Of a stretch of DNA of 64,000 nucleotides, positions 1 through 11,352 are shown piece after piece. Positions within the stretch are counted from its first letter, which is position 1; each line of letters opens with the position of its first letter. Source of the stretch: Sorex araneus (lineage: Eukaryota > Chordata > Mammalia > Eulipotyphla > Soricidae); assembly GCF_027595985.1 (NCBI RefSeq), contig NC_073307.1:37452234-37516233 (forward strand), given 5' to 3'. The notes under the pieces were generated by a model that saw only the letters and a program-made list of their open reading frames with translations, had not been told where the DNA came from and searched no databases. The translations under genes were made by a program, and so were the position numbers.

Positions 1-1497
1 AAAATACTGTGTGCAGGAGTTTAACTCTCAAAATATATTTCTTTGTGGCTTGATGGACTTTCCTGCCCTCCAGCACAGCACCTTGGATTAAGCATTGCTC
101 TCAAGGTCAATAAACAAACACAATAACTGCCCTCCTGTTTATCAACTCAGACTCTTTGCGTCTCATTTTCATTGTGCATTTTGCCACTTAAGGCAAAGAC
201 AAGGACATGCAGCTTGCTTATATTTATCTGTTGCCTGCCAAATGATCCTCTGCTGTAAAACTCCCCCATCCCAGTACACAGGATAAGGAAAGGAGTTTAA
301 CTGATTCTTATTTGATGCCTTTATTTGGTCCTTTTGCATTTCTGATGCTTACTTTTCACCCATAAAATTAAAAATAGAAGTTCAAGTCGTCTTTGCTTTC
401 ATAATTAAAGCCTCATTTTATTAAATTGGATTTCACTGGCAGGACTTAAAGGCATAACCTTCTTCATATTATCACATCCTTTATAATCCCTGCAGTCATA
501 ATTTCTGTGGCCAATCACTATGGTTTGTGATGCTGGGCTGTTGTTTTTAAATGCTTGTCCCTTTGGAAATTGGCCATTCTTAGCATGGAGGTTCTTCCAT
601 ACTTCCAAAGTTTATGCTTGCCAGATGCTCGGAAGAAATGATCATTCAAAACATATTCAAATTATTTTTGTTTTTTTCCATAGCTTAAGTTTTGTATCCC
701 CAAATCAATGAACTTGAAACATTATTTTCTTCTTATGTATTTAAAATTAGTCACATACATATGCAGGATTCTTTACTGTGTCTCTACAATGTTAAAGGCA
801 TTAACTGTACAACTCTTATGGTCCCCAGTCACCAACATGTTGGAGGCTTAAGGAAGAAAATGTTAGGGGAAACTGCCAAGCTGCAGGAGAAAACCATGGG
901 GGTCTCCATTCCTATCATCACTATGCTAAGCAAAGGATAACTTGAACATTGTGAAGTAGACTGTTCTTACATGTGGCCAATCCAATATGTTATCAAACCA
1001 GTTATGATTTTACAACTAAATAGAACTTTACTATGTAAATACCTTTCTAAAGGGGTATTTTGAGTTGTCAAAACTCTTGGTCTTTTAAAATGTAGATGAT
1101 GCTGATCTGTTTCTTCATCACCTTGATTTTTGTTCTGACAAATGCTTATGTTACTACATCACTTTGGTTTCTTTGCAAATGTCACTAACATATACAGAGG
1201 CAGAACCCCAAAAGTAAAGATTTTTAAAAGATCCAGCCAGTGGACCTCATTTGGAACCAGTGGAAAATGTAGATAATTGAAGGTGCTAATTACAGTCTAA
1301 AAGTTCAGTTAAGTTCCCAAAAGATAAAGTAATCTGTGCATGAATCAGGAGAGCAACAAAGAGTCAATGGCTCACCCAGCCCAACATTGATATTAAAAGA
1401 CATGATCAGTAACTCCAGGACAATTAGATTCTTCTATGGAAGCATAATGGAAAGAAGAGCTACCCCTTTAGAATGATCTACTAGACACTCCCTAGTG

Positions 1498-1498
<1 letters not shown>
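1..1498. other. Unique AT-rich DNA, no gene seen
   Basis: No repeat family, splice-framed exon or RNA gene is recognisable. Open frames here are short and unlike any family I know. The stretch looks like ordinary mammalian intergenic or intronic sequence. Confidence 0.6.

Positions 1499-1544
<46 letters not shown>
1499..1544. repeat. (CA)n microsatellite
   Basis: Uninterrupted CA dinucleotide tract of about 23 units between unique flanks. Confidence 0.97.
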
Positions 1545-1547
<3 letters not shown>

Positions 1548-2190
1548 TGAACAAAGTTGACTCATGCCCTTGATATTGATTCCCAGATTTCATCCATCTT
1601 AGCAGAGCCCAGAGGGACTGGAAAAGGACTCGAATTGGAGAGGGTATGTGAAGCTTTAAAAACATAAATAAATCAACATCTTAACATTTTTGTAACCCAA
1701 ACTGAATTCACATGCAGCCATAAAAAAAAATCATCCTCTAACAGGTTAAATGGCCTGGGACCTAAGTGGTTGCTAGCATGTAAAACAAGGACCTGATTGT
1801 GTCAGGAAGAAGATGCACCATTTTCAACTACTTTTTATCCAAAAGTTTTCAAGCCCCCCCAATAATACTGGCTGGCAATAGTAAAAAAAGAAAACAAACA
1901 AACCTAGCTCTTGAGTTTGCCCCTGTCAGAGCACATTGTCAAAAGTCCAGACAATGAAGGGTTTTACATTATCCCAGTGTAATTCAAAATGGAACTAAAT
2001 AATCTTTGGTTCTAATACAAGAAGTAAAAGCATTTAAGGTGGTTAGAACACATGTTTTTTTCTTTTTGTAATTCATATTAAATAGGATTTTATATTAGAA
2101 CATGGGTGAGAAGCTATTCCTTACATTCTTTTAAAATAAAATAACATTGAATCGAATGTTACTGTATTAAAGAATCTTAAATTGAAAGAT
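1545..2190. other. Unique AT-rich DNA, no gene seen
   Basis: Short homopolymer runs only. No recognisable repeat or coding frame. Confidence 0.55.
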
Positions 2191-2202
2191 AGTAGCATAA
2201 AC

Positions 2203-2442
2203 GGGCTGGAGCGATAGCACAGTGGTTGGGCATTTGCCTTTCATGCGGCCGACCCGAGTTTGATTCCTCCACCCCTCTCAGAGAGCCTGGCAAGCTACCG
2301 AGAGTATCAAGCCCGCGAGGCAGAGCCTGGCAGGCTACCCGTGCGTATTGAATATGCCAAAAACAGTAACAATAAGTCTCTCAATGAAAGACATTACTGG
2401 TGCCCGCTCGAACAAATCGATGAGTAATGGGATGACAGTGAC
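2203..2442 (+). repeat. SINE-B, full length (tRNA head, CAGTGA tail)
   Basis: tRNA-like head with A box (TAGCACAGTGG) and B-box-like GTTTGATTCC. The SINE-B body follows, with the landmarks GAGAGCCTGGCAAGCTACCG, ATATGCCAAAAACAGTAACA and GGTGCCCGCTCGAACAAATC. It ends in GACAGTGACAGT, not poly(A). A perfect 12-bp target-site duplication AGTAGCATAAAC flanks it (2191-2202 and 2443-2454), so this is a discrete retroposition event. Confidence 0.93.
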
Positions 2443-2586
2443 AGTAGCATAAACAAAATTAAAATAGTTCAAAGTATATTTAAATGTATGACTTTTAAGA
2501 TATATGTAAGCTATGAAATATTATTGGCTATCAATATTCACTTTAGGAAAATGTTATTCATTAATATCTCCTGAAAGTTTATGAAA

Positions 2587-2666
2587 AATAAAGAATTTTC
2601 AATCCTGATCAAACATATCAGACCAGAATAAAGAATTTTCAATCCTGATCAAACATGTCAGACCAG
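2587..2666. repeat. Two-copy 40-bp tandem duplication
   Basis: Two adjacent 40-bp units (2587-2626 and 2627-2666) differ at one base, ATATCA versus ATGTCA. No mobile-element hallmark is present, so it looks like a local duplication. Confidence 0.95.
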
Positions 2667-2875
2667 AATCTACATTTTATCAAACTCCTTAGATAATTCA
2701 CTTACATGAGCATTTTTGAGGCACAGATCTAAATGAACTGTTCACATAAGGTAGCAACAATTTGTTTTAAAAGGCTGCACTTCCCTTTACAGCCGTATAC
2801 AAACCTGGAGGCAAGGTAAAAACTGTGTCTGCAATGCGATAAAATTTATGCCTGCAATTCAAGTATAACACAAAG

Positions 2876-2970
2876 AGATAGTACAGTGAGTTCAATCCCT
2901 GACACCACATTCAGCTCCCTGAGAACTGCCAGGAGTCATACCAACCACCTCTTAAGCTATCCCCCATAGC
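2876..2970 (+). repeat. Degenerate SINE-A fragment
   Basis: GATAGTACAGTGAGTTCAAT matches a SINE-A head with an internal deletion. It is followed by decayed ACACCACATTCAG, CTGAGAACTGCCAGGAGT and body remnants. Confidence 0.7.
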
Positions 2971-3419
2971 AGGCCCTCAATAATTTATTTTAAATTACTT
3001 AGTTTAAATAATTTGCTAAAATGATGATCAAAAAAATTTCCTTATGAGAGTGAAGATTATTGCATCTCACCATGGAGCCAATAAGCCCTATTATAAGAGA
3101 TTACTAAAATGTTGTTACAAATTAAGCCTCTGTGTTTATTATTTGTTAATTGAGATTGGTTACTGTCTACATTATATCCCATTCAATCTGGTGAGCTACT
3201 CCTGGTTTATCAGTGTGGTAGAATTTGAGATGTCACACATTTGCAAATGCAACCATGATTCAGGAAGTCCAAAATTTTTAATGAAGAAAATATTTTAACT
3301 GGGTGGTGGCTTTGGGACCTGTGCATGACCGCCAGGGATTTTGGAAGTTCAGAGAGATGTGGGCAGGTAGCCCATGTCCAACTCCATGAAAACCTGGAGA
3401 TTTTAGGTATATAGGTTCA
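2971..3419. other. Unique DNA, no gene seen
   Basis: A short open frame on the plus strand (3044-3298) has no recognisable motif and is treated as chance. Confidence 0.5.
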
Positions 3420-3660
3420 CATACTTGAGTTTTTCAACAGATTAATTTCTGGATGATGCTCGTCCAGCTGCGAACATGGTGGCAATTTTGGAGTGTGGAG
3501 GTTTTTGGCTGCCATGGCTCTGCAGGGCAAGTGCAAGGTTCACCTGCCCCACTCTGGGGTGCCCTAGATGGCTAAACCTTATGTGGGGTCCAGGAGAAAC
3601 TCTACCACTTGTTAGTCTCTTTTGAGGTTTATTCATGAGTTTCTGGATCATGGAGTCTGA
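3420..3660 (+). repeat. Fragment of GC-rich D module (retroposon 5' module)
   Basis: It carries the words CACTCTGGGGTGCC and TTATTCATGAGT and an overall layout also found at 43727-44330, 26469-26545 and (CTCTGGGGTGCC) 20930-20945. Those other copies belong to retroposons, so this is read as a decayed fragment of the same module. The family is not one I can name. Confidence 0.5.
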
Positions 3661-4474
3661 AAGAGCTTATTTGGCCAGAGGTGGTTCATGGGCATGGCTG
3701 CCTGGATTTTCCAGAAGTATGGGAAGATTGGGGGAACATACTCCCGTCTTCCCTTTCAGAAATACTATTGAATTATTTCCCAAGAATAAGACTTGGACAT
3801 TCCAGATTTCCCTATAGCCACATATATTAATTTTCATGAGTGGAAAATTATGTAATTTCTTTTCCATTTCTCTATTGACTACTAGCCACAAGTTTATCAG
3901 TTCCTGCATATTTCTTTTTGTAAAATGTCTGATAAATTCTATGCCCATTTGTAAGGGTACTTGACTGTCTCACTGTTTTGCTAAAACTTTTTATATTTTA
4001 AATGTGATTATTATTATTTTTTATCTATTTCCCAGCTTGAAATTGGTTTCTAAAATTACATTTAAAATGTATTTTATGTTATGAAAATTTTATATTATGT
4101 AAGGACTTACAAAAACTTAATACTCTATTCTGAACTAATTACATTGCTTTGGAATTTTTCTCTTCTGAGATTTTTATAAAAGAATTTACTCAAAAGTTTT
4201 TTGGTTTCTTTACTTTCCAGATAGCTTTGTAGATTCAAATCTTTGATCCATTAAGAGCTCTTTCCCTACAAGATATTTATCTCTCTTTTTCCCTATTGTC
4301 TAACTAATAATCTCTATGTTATACTAATTTGAGGAACTATCATTTAATTACCACATATCCAGGAGTTTATTTCTGTCAATTTTATTATGTTTCAATTAAA
4401 ATGGTTTCTCCTAAAGAGGTTGTATTTTTACATTTTATATCTATACATTTATATATTTTATATTTTTATATTGT
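3661..4474. other. Unique AT-rich DNA, no gene seen
   Basis: Very AT-rich, with no recognisable repeat. It ends in an AT-rich partial palindrome (TAATGTTTACATTACATTAAACATTA) that contains the target site of the next element, given here only as its two halves around 4475-4500. Confidence 0.5.
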
Positions 4475-4486
4475 AATGTTTACATT

Positions 4487-5100
4487 ACATTAAACATTAC
4501 AATATAAAAAAAGAATCTCCTGCCCCCATGCCAGGTTGTCTTCACCTGGGCCTCCTTGGAGGGGGGCAGGTTGAGTTTCCTTCCCTACCTCAAGCGTGCC
4601 CCAGCAGCTGAAAACTTCTAGAACCCAGCCACAGCCATGCTCAAGGTCACTCTCCACATGCTTGGATGAGCCTCATCCATGAAGGATCCGACAGAGGAAC
4701 CCAGGTGTGTGGGACTTGTGGCTGAGATCGCCAAGCCTGCTTGGATTGGGACTGGGTCTCCTCCACCCAGATCCCCAGTTTTCCAGTAGTTTGACAGTCA
4801 CACCCACAAACTACCCCCCCCCCTGCTTTTGCCACATAATCTCATCAACGGCCAACATCCAGAGACTATAAAACAAAGCTCCTGGAAGAAAGTGATACAA
4901 AATCTGGAAAAGCAGAGCCTGGCAAGCTATCTGTGGTGTATTCAATATGCCAAAAACAGCAACAATAATGGGCCTCATTCCCCTGACCCTGAACATGACA
5001 GGGACAAATGGAGACATCACTGGTGCCTGCTCAAGCAAATCAATGAGCAATGGGATGACAGTCATACAGTGATATCACTGTTACATACAGTGATACAGTG
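4487..5100 (+). mobile_element. Composite non-autonomous retroposon (GC-rich 5' module + SINE-C 3' end)
   Basis: A 614-bp block lies between copies of AATGTTTACATT (4475-4486 and 5101-5112), a 12-bp target-site duplication. The first ~330 bp is GC-rich and absent from the ordinary SINEs (landmarks CCTGCCCCCATGCCAGG, CAGCCACAGCCATGCTCAAG, GAGGAACCCAGGTGTGTG). A short module with CAACATCCAGAGACTATAAA follows (4852-4880), then the SINE-C body (GCAGAGCCTGGCAAGC, ATATGCCAAAAACAGCAACA, CATTCCCCTGACCCTGAA) ending in repeated CATACAGTGATA. The flanking duplication shows that the parts moved together. Related copies are at 35376-36005 and, reversed, 47770-48150. Mobilisation by L1 is inferred. The open frames inside are not conserved between copies. 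Confidence 0.8.
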
Positions 5101-5112
5101 AATGTTTACATT

Positions 5113-5384
5113 TTAATGCCAATATCAAATACACCAAATAGAATATAATTCCTTTCTATTAAATCTTGCTGCATTGTCTTGACTTCTTATTATCTATTTT
5201 TATGAATCAGTCTTATAGAAATGCACAGATTCCTAAGGAAATGTGCTTAAATTTTAAATAAAAATACCAGGATAGTATGGATTATTTTGAAGAAGATAGA
5301 CTAGTGTTATTGAGTTTTTGTAACCAAAGACATGGTGTACAGTTTAATTTGTTGATATTATATTTAATGTTTTAAACAGACTTT
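5113..5384. other. Unique AT-rich DNA, no gene seen
   Basis: Nothing recognisable. It contains the left half of the next SINE's target duplication. Confidence 0.5.
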
Positions 5385-5580
5385 GGGGGCTGGAGAGATA
5401 GCACAGCGGGTAGGGCGTTTGCCTTGCACACGGCCGACCCGGGTTCAAATCCCAGCATCCCATATGGTCCCCTGAGCACGGCCAGTGGTAATTCCTGAGT
5501 GCAAAGCCAGGAGTAACCCCTGTGCATCGCCAGGTGTGACCCAAAAAGCAAAAAAATAACTAACTAAATAAATAAAAATA
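5385..5580 (+). repeat. SINE-A (SOR-type), full length
   Basis: Complete copy: GGGGCTGGAGAGATAGCACA head, CCCGGGTTCAAATCC B box, CATCCCATATGGTCCCCTGA body, GTGTGACCCAAAAAGC and an A-rich tail (AAATAAATAAA). Imperfect flanking repeats AAACAGACTTTG and AAACATACTTTG support retroposition. Confidence 0.93.
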
Positions 5581-5789
5581 AACATACTTTGGTCTTTTTT
5601 TGCAGTCATGTGCATTTATTGATAAATTCATTCATATGTATTTTGTTTTCTAGAACTTTATTATTCTCCTATTTTTTTGTCAAACTTGAATATGATAAGT
5701 CTTTCTTATTTATAAATTTTGGGAGTCAGGGAAAAACATTTTTGAGCAAGGTCCTGAATTTATTTATTTTTAATTTTTATTTGTTATTG

Positions 5790-5957
5790 GTAGAAGAGTT
5801 ACTTTCAGTGAGGGTAACTCACAGTGCAGTGCATGGAGGCCACCAGGATCACATTCTATGGTGTGTGAGGTGACATGTGGTGCCAGGGATCAAACCTAGG
5901 GCTTCACACATGCTACTCATATGTTCCTCCATTTGAGTCACATCTCTGCACCTTACA
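5790..5957 (-). repeat. Degenerate SINE-A, reverse strand
   Basis: GGTGCCAGGGATCAAACCTA corresponds to a reversed B-box and body region, followed by CACACATGCTACTCATATG and a decayed head. The match is weak, and another tRNA-derived SINE is possible. Confidence 0.45.
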
Positions 5958-6687
5958 TCCTGAATTTAATCAAATTCCTTAGTATTTACCATGATATGAC
6001 TGAAAGAACTTAACATATTTCTCAATAATGAATTCAATACATTCTTGGAGTTAATCCCACTTGGCTCTATTGGATTATTCTTTAAAAGTACTGTTCAATT
6101 CTCTCTGCTAATATAGTCTAAAATTTTTTAAGGAAAAAAAGAGATGGATGTAGAGAATCTGTTCAATGTTACTATCACACTTGTGCCTATGTCATAAAGG
6201 AATTTGAAGAAAAATCCCCATTTTGATTTGCTCTGGAACAAATTTAAATCACACTAGTGTAATCTGTTTCTTAGACAAAGGAAAATTTTACCAAAGACGA
6301 CTTCTGTATCAGAAGCTTTTGGAAAATTTTGACAACATTCACAACTTTCTTTCTCCCACAGTTTTAGTTGATGTATTTTTTTTTCCTTGTGAAAAAAAGA
6401 AATCCAAATTTTTAGTCTTAGTATGCCGTTGTGCAAGGCATTTTCCTATGATCATTTTCTCATAATTGGGAATTGTTCTTCCTTTCCAGTGCTTATTTCA
6501 CGCATATGTGTTTATTCTTTTATTTTATATTTGCATGAGTAAACTATTTTCTTGATTGTTTTCTTTATTTTCTTACAAAACAATACCTTGAGTTTTTTAC
6601 GACTTCTATTATTTTTCTCTTTGTTAGTTGTTAAAAAAGTTCTAAAGATTCTTTCCTCTGTTTTCCTTTCATCTTTTGTTGTTGTTG
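5958..6687. other. Unique AT-rich DNA, no gene seen
   Basis: T-rich with several homopolymer runs. No element or exon is recognisable. Confidence 0.5.
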
Positions 6688-6850
6688 TTTGGAGGGTCAT
6701 ACTGGGCAGAGATCAGAGCTTACTTCTGGCTCGGCATTCAAGGGCCACTCCTGGCTCTGTGCTCAGGGATCACTCCCAGCAGGGTGTGGGGGACCATAAT
6801 GGATGCCACAGCTCAAATATAAGTCAGCTATGTGCAAACAAATGACCTAT
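6688..6850 (-). repeat. SINE-A, reverse strand, degenerate
   Basis: Reversed landmarks CACTCCTGGCTCTGTGCTCA, GATCACTCCCAGCAGGG and TGTGCAAAC are seen. The head region has decayed. Confidence 0.8.
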
Positions 6851-6984
6851 CAGCTATCTTTCTTGTTCTCCTTATGTTTTTCTACAGTTTATTTTGATCT
6901 TTTTCTAGCTAATGAATTAATTCCACTTATTTTAATTTTCTTCTTTAATGACATAAATATAAATGGTTTACATTGTGTCTCTCT

Positions 6985-7105
6985 TAGAGCTAAGGAGGTA
7001 GCACAAGTGGCAGGCAATGCCCTGAATTCAATCCCTGGCATTCCAGAATCATCTGGCCAAATATTTTGAAGAGATGGCACCCATTTAAAAAATAAAATAA
7101 ATTTG
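6985..7105 (+). repeat. Degenerate SINE-A fragment
   Basis: GAGCTAAGGAGGTAGCACAA resembles the head, followed by GAATTCAATCCCTGGCATTCC and an A-rich end (AAAAAATAAAATAAA). Confidence 0.7.
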
Positions 7106-7467
7106 GATTCTCTCATTGTTAATATTTGTTCTGTAATTGTGATTTTATTGTTTCCTTATAGTATAATTATGCAATTAAGTATTTTTGTTTATCCATAATT
7201 TTCTCCTTTGGTTATAGCACTGACTATATTTTTGTCAGAAAATATTGCTAATCTGGCATTTCTACTTTGGGAAATTTGGTAATTTTTGTTCATTTGTTAC
7301 AAAAGTAGAGAAAGCCGGCACATTAGTCCATCTTAAGAGATTTATCCTCATCTCAACCAGGGATATGTTTTTTCTCCCTTTCTCAATCTGTCTTACTAAG
7401 CAAACAAACACATCAATAAACAAAACTACAGTATCTGTAAATATCTCTGGTTCTTTAAACAAAGGAT

Positions 7468-7645
7468 ATGGGACTGGAGTAACAGTACAGTGGGTAAGGT
7501 GCTTGTCTTGCACACAGCTAGCCTGGCTCTGATCCTCAACACAACTCTGGTCCCCTGGGCACCAATAGGTGTGATCCCAGAGAAAAAAGCCAGAAGTAAG
7601 CCCTGAAACATTACTGGTTGTAGCCCAAATCCCACCCCCACACTG
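7468..7645 (+). repeat. SINE-A, older copy
   Basis: GGGACTGGAGTAACAGTACA head, CTTGTCTTGCACACAGC, CTGGTCCCCTGGGCACC and AAGCCAGAAGTAAGCCCTGA are all recognisable SINE-A positions with many substitutions. Confidence 0.85.
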
Positions 7646-7756
7646 CCCCCTGCTCTCCAAAGAAGCTTTTCTTATTTCTGGGTTTTTGTATTTGACATGT
7701 GCATAGCTATTCATTATCAATCAAAATTTAAATCCAGACTCACGTATCCACTAAGT

Positions 7757-7900
7757 GATGACTTGAGAGATAGCTCAGCAGTCTAGGACCCATGCTTTGT
7801 ATGTTCAAGACTCAAATTCAACTCCAGCTATCATATGCCATTGCATCCAAGCACCTCTATAGAAGTGTAGAACCACTGGGCCCAAGTAGGACTGCATTAT
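7757..7900 (+). repeat. SINE-A, older copy
   Basis: GATGACTTGAGAGATAGCTC head and AAATTCAACTCCAGCTATCA B-box region, with a decayed body. The lack of a clear A tail or target duplication suggests an old copy. Confidence 0.7.
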
Positions 7901-7989
7901 GGGCCTGAGCATTTACCTGTGTTGCCTGGATGGCCAATTACTGCTAGTAATGACCCCAGGGCTCTTGAGCATAGAAAGGCAAGAGTTGA

Positions 7990-8402
7990 AATAGGATACC
8001 GTTTTACTTTAATAATCACCTGAGGCTGAAACCCAAGGACAGTAGATACAAGGGCCAGGAGGATTGCCCCATAGCTGGAAGCCTGCTTCATGAGCGGAGG
8101 GGAGAAGGCAGATGGAATGGAGAAGGGATCACTAGATGTGTGCCAAAAGTAGATAATGTACCAAACGTGATGACCTCTCAGTGTCTGTGGTGTAAGCCAT
8201 AATGCCCCAAAGTAGAGGGAGTATGGGGAATATTGTCTGCCATGGAGTCTGGGAGAGGGTAGACAAGGGCAGGGTATACCGGTAATATTGGTTGTGGGGA
8301 ATGTGAACTGGTGGAGGGATGGGTGTTTGATCATTGTGTGATTGTAACTAAACATGAAAGCTTGTAACTATCTCACAGTAATTCAATAAAAATTTTTAAA
8401 AT
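7990..8402 (+). mobile_element. L1-type 3' untranslated end, 5' truncated
   Basis: G-rich 3' UTR-like sequence leading to GATGGGTGTTTGATCATTGT, then GTAATTCAATAAAAATT and an A/T-rich end. The same GGATGGGTGTT...GATTCAATAAA signature ends the L1 copies at 49440-49670 and 50720-51044. ORF2 is not included. It could equally be one of the non-autonomous elements that share this 3' end. Confidence 0.75.
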
Positions 8403-10510
8403 CTGTATTCTCATAAATATACCATCTAAATTCTGTAATTTTATATTCAAATTTTATTAGTAAGAAATAATTACAACTTTCTGCATATGTAATCACAATT
8501 ATCAAGTGATTTGAGACTTTTAGATGGAATTCAACTATGCTATCAATGTAAGTTTTCTACCATTAGTTTATTAGTGGTTCATGGTGCCATTTACTTTTAT
8601 CTCCAAGCCAATATAGATTTTTTTGCATACATATTTTCTGCCTTTAATTTCAGGCCTCCTTTCTTTCCTTTCTTCTCTTTTCACATTTTAAAGATCACAA
8701 ATCTTACAGATAAAAATTGCAATTTTTAAAAAAATTAAATATTTCAGATCAAAAGTTTAAATGTTTCTTAAATTGAACTAAAATGTAAACTAAAAGTAGT
8801 ATTATGTATAAACCTACATTTTTTAGTTTTAATTTAAAGAATAGTTATTGCTCCTCACTTTGAAAAGCTAGGAGATGAGTATTAATTACAGCAATAATAA
8901 TCTAATTACTAAGTGCTTACTCTCATCTTCCTAGAAGGACTGATACACAAATACTTCTGTTATTAATTGGTGCCATGCCTATACCCCTATGTTGGTGGTC
9001 TGAAAAAATATCTATTACATAGCTTAAAATGAATCCAAGCCACTGAAAACCCATAATAATTATTTCAGGCCACACATTATAGAATGTAAGCTTCTAGTAG
9101 ACCACGATACCTCATTACCTGGAATGACTGCAGTGACTGTTTCAAAATTGAAAACCATTAGTATGAAAGGCTTGCTTTGTTCACCCTTTCCTCCTTTGGT
9201 GATTTTAACCAGAGTACTTTAGTTTTCAATCCCTTTCTCAATAAAATGCAAACGAGGGAAATGCAGTCATTCTCCTACACAAGCAACAGGAAAACAAATC
9301 CATGAGAGGATATTGGTGTATTCGGTTCTAACAGTGGAAATGTAGCCTATATTGATTAATTACATTGTCGATTATGTCCTTTTTGAAGTATAATATTCCT
9401 TAAGGTATTATATTAAAAATTAACACATGGCAGGGGAATGAGGGAGGAGAATGACGATGATGTCTATTTTTCCATCCACCAAAATTGTGGCCAACTGGCA
9501 CAAGAAGCCAAACAGGCATGCCACCCTGCACTGGCCCAGAAGGAAGTAATAACATTCATTCCCAACAGTCCTTAAGTGCCACAATGGATTTTGAGAATTA
9601 CACCGTTTTCTCTGTAGGTTTACCTTTCTGACCGTGTGTGTGGCAAGAGCAAGGAGGAGTAAGGTGAAGGATGGGTGGGGGCATATGAATTTGTGGGCAT
9701 AAATATGTGTTCACAGCCATCTGATGGAGCACAATGTTTCATTCATTTCTCATATAGTCAGTACTCCCACTCTCTTCTTCTGGTGAAATTTGAATGTGAG
9801 CCCCTGCAGTACCCAGCGCCTACTTCAGAGGAGGGGAATGAAGCTCTCCTAAAGGATTTCCCAGGGTAGTGTGACATAGCAGTCTGCATGAAAGCAGAAT
9901 GATTTAGGAGCAATACATCTTTTCTTTCTGCTTTGGAAACGGAAAGGTCTTTTTTTTCTGTTATGTTAAATTTTATTAACAATATAAAAAGTATTAGAAA
10001 TGTTTTGGATTTGATTATGATTTTGGTCCAGAAAAATGTGTAATCCCAAATGAAGAATATATTTTAAAAAGCCAACTCCTTTCCAAAACTGTAGTAATCA
10101 GATGTTAGTATATGAATAGCTTTTGGCTTGGCTAGGAAACTTGTCCCTGCACCCCATATTTTTTGAGTTAAGCTATATATACTAGGAGAAGTTTGTTCCC
10201 AATCAGGGTCGTTGCAAGAAATAGCCAGAACCTACCTTAAAACTGGTCATTTGGGGGGTGATCTTAAAGGGAGACATTAACACAGGCGTGAACAGATGTA
10301 TTAAAAATCATCAGGGAGGGGGGCATGCTCAGAGTCCTTCTGATGGACAAGGCAAGGGGACAAAATTGCTACCAGAGTGAAGAAAGCCCCTTCCAAGAGC
10401 TGGGATCTTAAGTTAAGGCACATGGTCAGCCCCAATCAGTGTGCAAGACGGAAGTGGAAATTAATGCTCAAACTTCACTCTCTTTTGCCCCTCCTCTTCT
10501 TCCCAATACA
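8403..10510. other. Unique DNA, no gene seen
   Basis: About 2.1 kb without a recognisable element. AT-rich up to 9400, then moderately GC-rich. A frame at 9675-9869 has no known motif. TAGAATGTAAGCTTCTAG near 9081 is vaguely L2-like but too short to call. Confidence 0.5.
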
Positions 10511-10511
10511 A

Positions 10512-10590
10512 TATTGGGGACTGGGATATGGCTCAGTAGTGGAGAGCAATCTCTGTAAAACCCTGGGTTCACTCTCTGCCACCACACACA
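10512..10590 (+). repeat. tRNA-like SINE fragment unlike SINE-A/B (ID-like head)
   Basis: GGGACTGGGATATGGCTCAG, CAGTAGTGGAGAGC and CCCTGGGTTCACTCTCTGCC fit a tRNA-derived head with A and B boxes, closer to ID/tRNA-Ala-type SINE heads than to the SINE-A head. It runs into a CA/CGCA microsatellite where an A-rich tail would sit. It could instead be a decayed tRNA pseudogene. Confidence 0.5.
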
Positions 10591-10592
10591 CA

Positions 10593-10623
<31 letters not shown>

Positions 10624-10624
10624 T
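10584..10624. repeat. (CA)n/(CGCA)n microsatellite
   Basis: Short CA run passing into seven CGCA repeats. It sits at the 3' end of the ID-like fragment, a common place for simple repeats to grow. Confidence 0.95.
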
Positions 10625-11139
10625 ACTCCCAGCCGTCAACTCACAAAATTTCTAGCTGTAAGGAAGCCCAGTGGATGCTAAGTTTATCTCAGTCTTCTGG
10701 TATCCCGTAACATGGCAGAAAGGGTGAAAGGGCGCAAGAAGAGACTCAGCACAGTTCTAGAAATATCCATCAATATCAACCCAATGACACTAAAGGAATT
10801 CATAATAGGCATAAATGGGAATCCAAAGAGAATTTTTCCTGGAAATTAAATCGCTACGTTGCAGAAAACTGCTTCGATCAAGTGAAAGTTACTTATAATT
10901 ACTTATAAGTGCAGAAAATCTGCATTCTTATAGTGTCTTCCTCATAGTCTAGCAGCCTCACTCTGAAGGAGTTACTTCTGATCCCTAATACTCAATGGTT
11001 TGTATCAGGACAATATAAAGCAGCAAGAAACACAATCAAGCAAGTGAGTACAGATGTCAAGTGTGTGTGTGTGTGAACTTCGGTCATTATAATAACCAAA
11101 ACAAAGCAGGGAAGGAAAAATAATTAAAAAGAAGAATGG
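10625..11139. other. Unique DNA with short (GT)n, no gene seen
   Basis: Only a GTGTGTGTGTGTG run near 11061 is notable. Confidence 0.5.
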
Positions 11140-11255
11140 TGGGATCAGAGGGACAGTTCAGCAGTCAGGGGCATATGCTCTACATGTGCCACGACCCAGG
11201 TTTACCCCCCTTATTATGTGCCCCCTTAGTGCTGTTGGAGGGACCTTTTGCTAAA
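11140..11255 (+). repeat. Degenerate SINE-A fragment
   Basis: GGGATCAGAGGGACAGTTCA head, CATATGCTCTACATGTGCC, ACGACCCAGGTTTACCCC B-box region. The body is largely lost. Confidence 0.6.
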
Positions 11256-11352
11256 AAGACTAGTCAACATTTCTTTCACTCACATTCATATAAATAAAAA
11301 CAGTCTTTGGGGGAAACATGTGGAAATAGAATTATATCTAACAACAATAAAA

